Shown here one piece after another: positions 7,915-14,426 of a stretch of 21,387 bases of DNA; position 1 is the stretch's first letter; each line of letters opens with the position of its first letter. Source of the stretch: DAOUMU01 sp034409055 (GTDB lineage: Bacteria; Chloroflexota; Anaerolineae; 4572-78; J111); the NCBI GenBank assembly GCA_034409055.1, contig DAOUMU010000300.1, positions 1 through 21,387 of the forward strand. The letters are read 5' to 3'. The position numbers were made by a program, and so were the translations under genes. The notes beneath the pieces are model-generated. The model worked only from the letters and a program-made list of their open reading frames with translations, had not been told where the DNA came from and did no database searches.

Positions 7915-9150
7915 TTAAGCTACCTCCTTGGGTTGGCGAACTAACGGTAACAGGCTATAGCCGATCAGGAAGAGCAGCCCGGCCAGAGATATGGTCCAGA
8001 CAAAGAAGAGCCATTCCATACTGCTGGGGAAGTAGTCGAAGCTGAGGCCGGGGCCGGTGAAGGCGTGTTTTAGCCCTTCTAACTCTTCAACGGCCAGGGC
8101 CGGGATGACAATGTTGAGCCGGACGCTAAGGAAGGTGATGGCAATGAGCGCGCCGGCGGTGGCTACGGCGGCCATGTTTTTACGGGCAAAGACCAGCAAC
8201 AGCAGGGGAATGACCGAGCCAATGACCAGATGCACTATCCAGAAAACCCACCAGTAGTTGCCAAAGAGCACCAGGCGCAGGCTTTCGGTGTGGGCGGGGA
8301 TGGCCGCGTACATGCTGGTAGAATATTCGGCCCACTCCAGCAGCAGGTCAAACAGGAGTAAGCCCAGGACAATCTGGCCCAAAAAAGTGACCAATTTGCG
8401 GTGCGACTCACTCCCCCGGTCGGGTCCCCAGATGGCGGTGACAAAGACCAGCAAGGCCCCGCCGGAAACCAACGCACCGACCAGAAAGGTGATAGGCGTC
8501 AGACCGCTGTTCCAGAAGGGCCGGGCGCCCACTACGCCAAACAAAGCCCCAACCCCGCCGTGGAAGGCCACGGCCAAAGGCACGCCGATGGCGCCCAGCA
8601 CCCGCAGCACTTTCATATCTTTTCCAACGGCAGTTTCTGAGGTGTCTTTACGGCCAAAGGCAAGGAAGTTGCAGAGTTTGCCTTTGAAGCCGGGTTCGTT
8701 GGCGCAGGCAGCCATGTCGGAACGCAAGGCAAACCATAGCTCAACCAATAAGAGGATGAAATAGGCCGAGTAGAGCCAGGCCATCCAGCCCATCATCGAG
8801 CCAAAGTTGGTGTTGAGGAGCAATTTCCAGGCTCGCTCCGGGTGGCCTATGTCAAGCCAGATGGAGAACATAGCCGCCGCCAGCGTAACCAGGGCCGTGA
8901 AGAGGGCCAGCTTGCCGATGGGTTTGAGCAGTTTGATTTGAAACACGTAAACCAGGGCCGAGAGCAGAAAGGCTCCGGCGCTCAAGCCGATAAAGTAGAT
9001 ATAAGCGGCCACCCACAGCCCCCAGGGAATGTAGCTACCGTAATTGGTGGCGGCGTGCCCCAGGGTCAACCGCTGGAATAGCCCAACCAGACCTACTAAA
9101 AATCCAACGATAGCGATAAGCCAGGCTAATTTTTGTATAGAATTACTCAT
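7915..9150 (-). CDS. NrfD/PsrC-family membrane subunit (TtrC-like)
   Basis: This 411-residue protein is almost wholly hydrophobic, with about nine or ten membrane segments. The GSYIPWGLWVAAYIYFIGLS stretch (about 38-57), the DIGHPERAWKLL motif (about 100-111) and later helices fit the NrfD family of quinol-interacting membrane subunits. In CISM enzymes this subunit exchanges electrons with the quinone pool and passes them through the ferredoxin subunit to the molybdopterin subunit. A loop at about 140-180, rich in charged residues, separates the first and second helix groups. The ATG at 9150 follows GGAAAGGAGG and lies 18 bases after the ferredoxin stop codon. Order and size support a TtrB-TtrC-TtrA-like complex. 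Confidence 0.92.
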   Translation of the reverse strand: MSNSIQKLAWLIAIVGFLVGLVGLFQRLTLGHAATNYGSYIPWGLWVAAYIYFIGLSAGAFLLSALVYVFQIKLLKPIGKLALFTALVTLAAAMFSIWLDIGHPERAWKLLLNTNFGSMMGWMAWLYSAYFILLLVELWFALRSDMAACANEPGFKGKLCNFLAFGRKDTSETAVGKDMKVLRVLGAIGVPLAVAFHGGVGALFGVVGARPFWNSGLTPITFLVGALVSGGALLVFVTAIWGPDRGSESHRKLVTFLGQIVLGLLLFDLLLEWAEYSTSMYAAIPAHTESLRLVLFGNYWWVFWIVHLVIGSVIPLLLLVFARKNMAAVATAGALIAITFLSVRLNIVIPALAVEELEGLKHAFTGPGLSFDYFPSSMEWLFFVWTISLAGLLFLIGYSLLPLVRQPKEVA

Positions 9151-9168
9151 TTTTCAGCCTCCTTTCCA

Positions 9169-9894
9169 TTAGACCAGGTAGTATACTTTGGGTTCGGTGC
9201 CCATTTCTTCTTTGAGACGTACCACGTTGGGCGAAGCAATCATTTCGGCCACCAGACTGTCCGGGTCGTTGGCGTCGCCAAAATAGTTGGCAATGCCAAG
9301 ACAGGTACTCACACAGGCCGGCACTTCCCCTTCTGCCAACCGATGCAGGCAGAAGTGGCACTTGCGCACATTCCCAACCGGCGATTGTTCTGCGCCGGGC
9401 GTGCGTTCCCGTTGTTCGCCGTACTCAAAGTTAGCCAGCAGTTCATAGCCCTGCTGCTCGATGGTTCCTTGGGTGTAAGTATGCCCGGTATCGAAAGTCC
9501 GGGCTGAGTAGGGACAGGCGGTAATGCAGTAGCGGCAGCCGATGCACTGGTCGTAATCCACAGCCACAATACCGTCGGGCCGTTGCCAAGTGGCATTGAC
9601 CGGGCAGACGTTCACACAAGGGGGATTTTCACAATGCATACAGGGCCGGGGAATGAAACGTTTAGCCACGTTGGGATACGTCCCGATTTCTCGCTCCAGC
9701 ACCGGGCGGTAAACCACGCCGGGCGGGAGTTTGTTTTCGGCCACGCAGCTAACGGTGCATGAGTGGCAGCCCGTGCATTTGCGGGTGTCAATCACCATTA
9801 CCCAGCGTCGCCGGTCTTCGGGCTTTTGCAAGGCGCGTTTGATGTCTTCCTGCATCCGCACCATGACGTTTTGCTGTTCTAAAATTTCAGCCAT
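9169..9894 (-). CDS. Four-cluster 4Fe-4S ferredoxin subunit (TtrB/PsrB-like)
   Basis: The 241-residue product carries the four cysteine groups typical of the electron-transfer subunit of CISM oxidoreductases. They are CTGCHSCTVSC (about 40-50), CMHCENPPCVNVCP (about 85-98), CIGCRYCITACP (about 117-128), and a split pair CHFC (about 179-182) with CVSTC (about 195-199). The opening WVMVIDTRKCTGCHSC resembles TtrB/PsrB. It has no Tat or Sec signal, so it probably travels with the Tat-tagged catalytic subunit. A very strong ribosome binding site (AAAGGAGGATCAATA) precedes the ATG. It is the first gene of the B-C-A operon and starts downstream of a terminator-bearing leader. Confidence 0.93.
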   Translation of the reverse strand: MAEILEQQNVMVRMQEDIKRALQKPEDRRRWVMVIDTRKCTGCHSCTVSCVAENKLPPGVVYRPVLEREIGTYPNVAKRFIPRPCMHCENPPCVNVCPVNATWQRPDGIVAVDYDQCIGCRYCITACPYSARTFDTGHTYTQGTIEQQGYELLANFEYGEQRERTPGAEQSPVGNVRKCHFCLHRLAEGEVPACVSTCLGIANYFGDANDPDSLVAEMIASPNVVRLKEEMGTEPKVYYLV

Positions 9895-9946
9895 TATTGA
9901 TCCTCCTTTCGAGTATAACCTGGATGTTTGGGAATATCTGTTGCAT
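9887..9946 (-). CDS. Possible 19-residue leader peptide overlapping the ferredoxin start
   Basis: A short frame reads MQQIFPNIQVILERRINNG and is preceded by GGAGGAGCCACCT, a good ribosome binding site. Its TGA stop lies just inside the ferredoxin gene, overlapping that start by 8 bases in another frame, so translation could be coupled. It resembles no known leader peptide, and so short a frame can arise by chance. Confidence 0.3.
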   Translation of the reverse strand: MQQIFPNIQVILERRINNG

Positions 9947-10040
9947 AGGTGGCTCCTCCGTAAATACAGTAATCGGTAGTCAGACAGGTTTTATACGACT
10001 TTGGCTACCAGCTTCTTTTTTCGTCACCGACAAATTCCAA

Positions 10041-10086
10041 TAAAAAATGAAAGGGAGCAAAGCCCCAGGTGTGGCTTGCTCCCTTT
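10041..10086 (-). terminator. Intrinsic terminator in the leader of the oxidoreductase operon
   Basis: On the minus strand AAAGGGAGCAAGCC (10086-10073) pairs with GGCTTTGCTCCCTTT (10064-10050), a 14-bp stem with one bulged base. The stem is followed by CATTTTTTATT. This is a convincing Rho-independent terminator lying about 150 bases before the ferredoxin start. It either ends the transcript of the small membrane-protein gene or acts as the switchable part of an attenuator. Confidence 0.8.
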
Positions 10087-10200
10087 TCAAGTCAGTCCAT
10101 TTGCAGGTTGGACTTCGGAAGGCCGCCGGGTTTCCCCGGCCACCCGACCCCGCTAATGGGGCAGTCCTGTTCTCATAGGCTACTTTACCCGTAGAGAATC
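10087..10200 (-). ncRNA. Candidate structured leader RNA (riboswitch or attenuator-like), unidentified
   Basis: Upstream of the terminator on the minus strand there is a GC-rich folded stretch. It contains a perfect 6-bp hairpin capped by a GAAA tetraloop (10125-10140) and a CCCC/GGGG hairpin (10148-10161). An enclosing GGACT/AGTCC pair joins 10163-10167 with 10110-10114. The same AAGTCC segment (10110-10115) can pair instead with GGACT at 10094-10098 next to the terminator, so two mutually exclusive folds exist. I could not match it to a riboswitch consensus I know; a molybdenum-cofactor class would fit the neighbourhood but is unsupported. It could also be an independent small RNA. Confidence 0.45.
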
Positions 10201-10245
10201 AGGCTCGGAAGTGTTTATATTGTATGATATTTCATAGGAACTTTG

Positions 10246-10270
10246 TAGCGGGAGAATCCCGCTAGTTTTT
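10246..10270 (+). terminator. Perfect 8-bp hairpin followed by T tract on the plus strand
   Basis: TAGCGGGA-GAA-TCCCGCTA (10246-10264) is followed by GTTTTTTGAGG on the plus strand, so it has intrinsic-terminator form in that direction. No plus-strand gene is visible before it. It may end an antisense or small RNA, or be only a repeat hairpin. Confidence 0.4.
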
Positions 10271-10299
10271 TGAGGTAATGTGGGGAAAAAGCGAAATTG

Positions 10300-10323
10300 T
10301 TTGTCAGGGAATCCCCTGACAAA
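10300..10323. repeat. Perfect 10-bp hairpin
   Basis: TTTGTCAGGG (10300-10309) and CCCTGACAAA (10314-10323) pair perfectly around the 4-base loop AATC. It lies between the small membrane-protein gene and the leader RNA, next to other palindromes, with no T tract on either side. Confidence 0.6.
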
Positions 10324-10325
10324 GA

Positions 10326-10413
10326 GATAAAACCAGTCCATAGATAAACGCAGATGGCCCAGATTTTTATCTGTGACCATCTGCACGCTTCGCGCCTGTG
10401 GATTGGTTTTATC
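10326..10413. repeat. Nested palindromic element, about 88 bp
   Basis: Three inverted repeats are nested. The outer arms 10327-10340 and 10399-10412 match at 13 of 14 positions. The middle arms GCAGATGG (10350-10357) and CCATCTGC (10377-10384) and the inner arms CAGAT (10360-10364) and ATCTG (10369-10373) are perfect. The middle sequence resembles the widespread intergenic repeat that reads like ATAAACGCAGATGG...CAGAT. It looks like a small mobile palindrome rather than a regulatory site. Confidence 0.65.
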
Positions 10414-10448
10414 CTGTGTGGCCGCAGGGGCCTGTCCAGGTTATGAGG

Positions 10449-10634
10449 TTACAGGTTTAATTTAGCGGGCCGGGTTGGAGCGGGCTTCACTGCGGGCCGC
10501 TCGACAGCAGCGGGTTGTTCTTCGGCGGTTTCTTCCCGTTCGGCCATATACTTGATCAAACCGGCAATGGCCACAAAGATCAGTGTGCCCATCAGTGTCT
10601 CACCCAGAAAAATCAAAATTGCAATGCCGGTCAT
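10449..10634 (-). CDS. Small single-span membrane protein, unknown function
   Basis: The 61-residue product has one long hydrophobic segment at about residues 3-28 (IAILIFLGETLMGTLIFVAI...). A charged and Pro/Ala-rich tail follows (EREETAEEQPAAVERPAVKP), probably cytoplasmic. The ATG is preceded by GGGAGGATAATC, a strong ribosome binding site, and a good promoter lies about 80 bases upstream, so this is very likely a real gene despite its size. It sits between the response regulator and the ferredoxin gene, with a hairpin-rich region after it. It could be an accessory subunit or assembly factor of the NrfD-type complex, but I do not recognise a family; that role is inference from position. 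Confidence 0.7.
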   Translation of the reverse strand: MTGIAILIFLGETLMGTLIFVAIAGLIKYMAEREETAEEQPAAVERPAVKPAPTRPAKLNL

Positions 10635-10710
10635 GATTATCCTCCCATAGAATGTGATCTTCAGCCGGGGCGCAATAATTGAGCGCCCGTGAATTCATCA
10701 TCGTGATCTC

Positions 10711-10740
10711 AGTATAGCCGAAGTGACGCCGGTTTGTCTA
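10711..10740 (-). promoter_or_regulatory. Sigma-70-like promoter of the small membrane-protein gene
   Basis: On the minus strand TAGACA (10740-10735) and TATACT (10716-10711) are separated by 18 bases. Transcription would start near 10704, about 70 bases before the ATG at 10634. Read-through past the downstream terminator would also reach the oxidoreductase operon. Confidence 0.55.
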
Positions 10741-10758
10741 TCACTCAAACAACTATAT

Positions 10759-10807
10759 TCGGTAGTAACTTTGAGGGGAAAACCTACTACAAATGAGGGA
10801 TACCGAA
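10759..10807. promoter_or_regulatory. Nested inverted repeats upstream of promoter, candidate activator site
   Basis: TTCGGTA (10759-10765) and TACCGAA (10801-10807) form a perfect outer inverted repeat, and GTAGTA (10762-10767) with TACTAC (10785-10790) an inner one. They lie roughly 55-105 bases upstream of the predicted transcription start, where a NarL-type activator could bind. The sequence A[A/T]TCGGTAGT occurs here and again at 9971-9980, upstream of the ferredoxin gene. Confidence 0.45.
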
Positions 10808-10821
10808 CGCAAGGATAACTT

Positions 10822-11493
10822 TTATGCCTGTGACTCTATATCGGTCAGGCCGTGGCGGATGGCGTATTTAATCAGGTCGGCCCGGCTGTGCAGGTTGAGC
10901 TTTTGCATAATGTTTTGGATATGGGTTTGGATAGTATAGGGGCTGAGGACCAGCTTGTCGGCGATTTCCTGGTTGGTATGGCCTTCGGCCAGCAGTTGGA
11001 GTACGGTTTGCTGCCGCTCGGTCAATTCATCGAGCCGCTGCTGTTCCTCCGGGTGGCCGCTGTGACCCCGTTGCAGGTAGTCTTGCACCAGCCAGCGCGT
11101 GACCGAGGGGTACAAATATATTTCACCGCGATGAACGGCCTGAATCGCCATCACCAACGCCTGCGCTTCGGCCTCTTTTAACACATAGCCGGATGCGCCA
11201 ACCTCCAGGCCACGGAACAGATACTCCCGGTCATCATGCACGGTCAGCAGCAGTACCCGCACCTGGGGGAGTTGTTTTTTTATGATTTCGGCGGCATCCA
11301 GGCCGGTCATATCGGGCATAGCGATGTCCATTAAAATCACATCCGGCTGTAATTCAACGGCTCTGTCTACGGCCTGGTGACCGTTGGCCGCTTCGCCAAT
11401 AATTTCCATATCGGGCTGTTCGTTTACCAAACGGCGGAGGCCTTCTCTGAATAGAGTGTGGTCATCTACCAGCAACACGCGAATAGGGTTCAT
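10822..11493 (-). CDS. NarL/LuxR-type response regulator (second triad)
   Basis: The 223-residue regulator has a receiver domain with the acidic pair at Asp10/Asp11 (LLVDDH), phospho-acceptor Asp56 in VILMDIAMP, and a conserved Lys in SGYVLKEAEA. A LuxR-type helix-turn-helix occupies about residues 155-220 (LTERQQTVLQLLAEGHTNQE...). The start at 11493 overlaps the kinase stop codon as ATGA and has a GGAGG site before it; the frame extends to 11613 but that part lies inside the kinase gene. It is the last gene of the six-gene sensor operon and directly precedes the promoter of the small membrane-protein gene, so it is a natural candidate for controlling the downstream oxidoreductase genes. Confidence 0.93.
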   Translation of the reverse strand: MNPIRVLLVDDHTLFREGLRRLVNEQPDMEIIGEAANGHQAVDRAVELQPDVILMDIAMPDMTGLDAAEIIKKQLPQVRVLLLTVHDDREYLFRGLEVGASGYVLKEAEAQALVMAIQAVHRGEIYLYPSVTRWLVQDYLQRGHSGHPEEQQRLDELTERQQTVLQLLAEGHTNQEIADKLVLSPYTIQTHIQNIMQKLNLHSRADLIKYAIRHGLTDIESQA

Positions 11494-13427
11494 AAGTCCT
11501 CCAGCGGAATTGTAACCCGCACCGACGCGCCGGCACCGGGTTGGCTGTGTATCTCCAACTCGCCGCCCAGCAATTCGGCCCGTTCCCGCATCCCCAACAG
11601 GCCCAGACAGCAAGTTTCGTTGTTGGTTGCGGTTAAAATCTGTTCTGGCGCAAAACCAAGACCGTTATCGGTAATGGTCAGTGTAACCTCCTGGGGATTA
11701 AAGCAAAGGTTGAGCTGTACCTGACCGGCGCGAGCGTGTTTGACCACATTGCTAATGGCTTCCTGGGCAATGCGAAAAAGGGCGGTTTCAACATCCGGCG
11801 GCAGGCGGCGTTTTGGCCCGGAAACTGTCACTTGCGCCTCGATACCGGCCAGGTCTAGGTGGTGCTGGGTGTAGCGGCGCAGGGCCGGCAGCAACCCCAA
11901 ATCGTCCAGGGCCGAGGGGCGCAGGTCAAAAATCAGACGGCGGGTTTGCTCAAGAATGCGCAGGGCCAGGGCGCGGGTATCGCCGACTCGCGCGTGCAGG
12001 CGGTTTTGGCCGGCGGCGTCCGGGCGGGACACCTCTTCCAGGTCGCGGATGAGAACGGCCAGACTTTGGGCCAGTTCATCGTGCAGTTCGCGGGCAATGC
12101 GCTTACGTTCCTCTTCCTGGGCGGCTAGCACCCGGTCTAGCAGCGAGCGCCGGAACGCCTCACGCCGCTGCGCGTCTGACAGGTGGGCATTTTCGATGGC
12201 CATGCCAATCTGGCGACCTATGGCCGTGAGGAGTTTCAGGTGAGCCGGGGTGAAGCCGCCCGGCCCGGCAGCGGCCAGGTGCATTACGCCCCACACTCGG
12301 GGGCGCGAGCGCAAGGGCACGGCGGCGTGACAGGCAGACTCAATGGCGGGCGCGTCGTCATTTATTTTTAAGCAGGGGCAGGGACGGTCCTGATGGACAA
12401 TGATGGCCTCCTGTAACTCATCCAACGAGGCAGGCAGGCAGCAAGCGGGTAGGCGGCCAGCCAGTTGGCGGGCGACGTCCGGGGGCAGGCCACGCATTGC
12501 TCGCAGGGTGGGAGGATCGTTGGGAGTATCATTGGCTAAAAAGACCCAACCGGCGCTTAAATTCATCACCTCTAATGATTTGGCCAGGGCGGCTTCGGTC
12601 AGGCTATCTACTGTATCGGCGCGAGCAATGGCGGTGGCCACGGCGTACAGGGCGGCCAATTCTTCGTTGCGGGCTTGCAAGGCGCGGTTTGAGTTTTCGA
12701 GCGCAGCCTGAGAGCGGACCAGGGCCTGGGTCATCTCGTTAAAAGCCACGCCCAGTTGGGCCACTTCATCCCGGCCTTCTACCGGAACCTGGCGAGTTAA
12801 TTCCCCCCGGCGAATGGCGTTGATCACCTCGACCAATTTCAGGAGGGGGGTGGTGAGGGCGCGGCCCAAAATGTAGGTAACAGCCAGCACCGGCAGCAGG
12901 CTGAGGGCCATTAACCCCACCAATTGCCAGGTGTGGCGATTGACCGAGGCGATGATGGCCTGTTCCGACATCCCCAGCCGCAGCGTACCGGGCTGCCCTT
13001 CCAACAACGGCGCGGCCACGTCTACTATATATCCTTCTTCTGTATTGAGCCGGTTCAGATGCCAGGCTTCGCTGGGGGCGACGGTATTGGCTTCAACCAG
13101 GCCACGTGGCACGCCCGGTCCAAAGGTGTGGGCGTGGACGTTGCCGGCATCGTCCAGCACCATAATGTAGCGTACGTCGGGGGTGTTGACCAGGGTGTTA
13201 TTGAGCAGTTCGAACAGACCAAACAGATCGTTGGTGAGTAACAGGTCGGTGGCCTGGCCGGCCAGGGCCAAGGCGGTGGCGACGCTGCGCCGTTCAAATT
13301 GTTCGCGGGCCAGGTCGTCCAGGGCCAGGTGCGCCCGAAAAGCGTTGCCCAGGCCCACGGCCAGGGTAAAAGAAAGTACCAACGCAATAATTTGTAACCG
13401 GAGACTGATCTGTCGAAACCAACGCAT
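11490..13427 (-). CDS. HisKA_3 sensor histidine kinase with HAMP and cysteine-rich GAF (second triad)
   Basis: The 645-residue kinase has a membrane helix at about 10-30, an external sensor segment of about 130 residues, a second helix near 168-190 and a HAMP linker (about 190-240). A coiled stretch and a GAF domain (about 260-410) follow, then a HisKA_3 dimerisation domain with His449 in ARELHDE. The HATPase has its N-box Asn near 560 (EAISNVVKHA) and DNGLGF. The GAF carries Cys329, Cys330, Cys350, Cys352 and Cys366 in a C-C...CPC...C pattern seen in some redox-related GAF kinases. A GGGAGGAGGAGG site precedes the ATG, 18 bases after the binding-protein gene. It presumably relays the signal from that binding protein to the next regulator; the GAF may add a cytoplasmic redox input. 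Confidence 0.93.
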   Translation of the reverse strand: MRWFRQISLRLQIIALVLSFTLAVGLGNAFRAHLALDDLAREQFERRSVATALALAGQATDLLLTNDLFGLFELLNNTLVNTPDVRYIMVLDDAGNVHAHTFGPGVPRGLVEANTVAPSEAWHLNRLNTEEGYIVDVAAPLLEGQPGTLRLGMSEQAIIASVNRHTWQLVGLMALSLLPVLAVTYILGRALTTPLLKLVEVINAIRRGELTRQVPVEGRDEVAQLGVAFNEMTQALVRSQAALENSNRALQARNEELAALYAVATAIARADTVDSLTEAALAKSLEVMNLSAGWVFLANDTPNDPPTLRAMRGLPPDVARQLAGRLPACCLPASLDELQEAIIVHQDRPCPCLKINDDAPAIESACHAAVPLRSRPRVWGVMHLAAAGPGGFTPAHLKLLTAIGRQIGMAIENAHLSDAQRREAFRRSLLDRVLAAQEEERKRIARELHDELAQSLAVLIRDLEEVSRPDAAGQNRLHARVGDTRALALRILEQTRRLIFDLRPSALDDLGLLPALRRYTQHHLDLAGIEAQVTVSGPKRRLPPDVETALFRIAQEAISNVVKHARAGQVQLNLCFNPQEVTLTITDNGLGFAPEQILTATNNETCCLGLLGMRERAELLGGELEIHSQPGAGASVRVTIPLEDL

Positions 13428-13445
13428 CCTCCTCCTCCCAACAGG

Positions 13446-14426
13446 CTAGGGCTGCGCCTCATGTTGAAGCAGGTTCAAGTAGCGGCGCATCTCCCGGACA
13501 GAGTCGTAGGCGGCGTCATCCGGCAGCACGAAACGGTCAATACCCAGGGCAGATAGAATTTGCTGCCCGTCCGGGTTCTGGTGCATTTGCAACAAAAGTT
13601 CTTGCAGCCGCGCGGCCGTGTCAGAGTCCAGATTGGGGGGAATGACTACCGGGTTGGACCCAAACGGCCCATAGTGGGCAATGATTTTGGTCTTGGCCAC
13701 CCGGTCCGGCTCGGTGGCGGCCAGGTAATCATAAATGAGGCTATCTACTGCCGCACCGTCTACCAGGTTCTCGGCCACGGCTTTGATGGCATATTCGTGG
13801 CTGTAGGTAAAAATATAGCGCGAAAAGAAAGACTCCGAGGTTTCCTCCAGCAAGGCCAATTGGTACACAATCACCAGCCGGCCGGAGTTAGAGAGGGGAT
13901 CGGTGAAGGCAAAGGTTTGGTCGCGCAGGTCTGGCAGGCTGTGGGCCGGGCTGTCTGGCGGCACAATGAGGTATGAATAGTAAACGGTTTGGCCGTTGAC
14001 CTCTGGTACGGCCAGGGCTTGCATCCCAAAATCTTCCTGGCCTTCCACGTAGGGGTTGGTGCAAACCATCGCCAGGGTGACATTGCCCTCGCGCACCAGG
14101 TCGTTGATTTCGGCGTAAGTTTTGCCTTGAACCAACTCGCCGGGTCTATTCAACCGAGCGGCCAGGTAATTGATCAGGTGGGTGTAGTGGGTCAGCGTAG
14201 TTCGGGGGGAGTTCACCAAGGCCACTGCCATCCGCAGGGTACGGCGGTCGGGCGAAGTGGGGGGATCATCGACGGCAGGGGTTACCAGATCCGACAGGCG
14301 GATGTCCAGGGGAGGGGCGCTGCCCTGGCAGCCGCCCAGCGCCGTCAGGATAATGAATAGACTGACTGCTCGCAGCAACCAGGCCGGGGCTATGATGTTC
14401 AGCAGGAATATTATTGCGGATTTCAC
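13446..14426 (-). CDS. PhnD-like periplasmic-type binding lipoprotein (second triad)
   Basis: The 326-residue protein begins with a hydrophobic signal ending in a lipobox-like LGGC (Cys33), so it is probably tethered outside the membrane. The rest matches the PhnD/TtrS/AioX-type substrate-binding fold: HYTHLINYLAARLNRP, then GKTYAEINDLVREGNVTLAM, VCTNPYVEGQ with Cys122, and FAFTDPLSNSGR. The family includes phosphonate-binding PhnD and the oxyanion sensors TtrS (fused) and AioX (separate). No ABC transporter genes are nearby, so sensing rather than uptake is inferred. The start is GTG at 14426, overlapping the preceding regulator's stop as GTGA. It is a paralogue of the product of 16524-17483. 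Confidence 0.9.
   Translation of the reverse strand: MKSAIIFLLNIIAPAWLLRAVSLFIILTALGGCQGSAPPLDIRLSDLVTPAVDDPPTSPDRRTLRMAVALVNSPRTTLTHYTHLINYLAARLNRPGELVQGKTYAEINDLVREGNVTLAMVCTNPYVEGQEDFGMQALAVPEVNGQTVYYSYLIVPPDSPAHSLPDLRDQTFAFTDPLSNSGRLVIVYQLALLEETSESFFSRYIFTYSHEYAIKAVAENLVDGAAVDSLIYDYLAATEPDRVAKTKIIAHYGPFGSNPVVIPPNLDSDTAARLQELLLQMHQNPDGQQILSALGIDRFVLPDDAAYDSVREMRRYLNLLQHEAQP

Noticed and set aside
6593..7918. Long plus-strand frame opposite the molybdopterin subunit gene
   Set aside because: It lies wholly antisense to a clearly recognisable coding region, is Gly/Val-rich as expected from mirrored GC-rich codons, and shows no domain.
10180..10386. 68-residue minus-strand frame in the hairpin region
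   Set aside because: It reads through palindromes and has no ribosome binding site or protein-like composition; it is a repeat translation.
11494..11613. 40-residue N-terminal extension of the second response regulator
   Set aside because: It lies inside the kinase gene; the receiver domain starts at the ATG at 11493 with a ribosome binding site and ATGA overlap.
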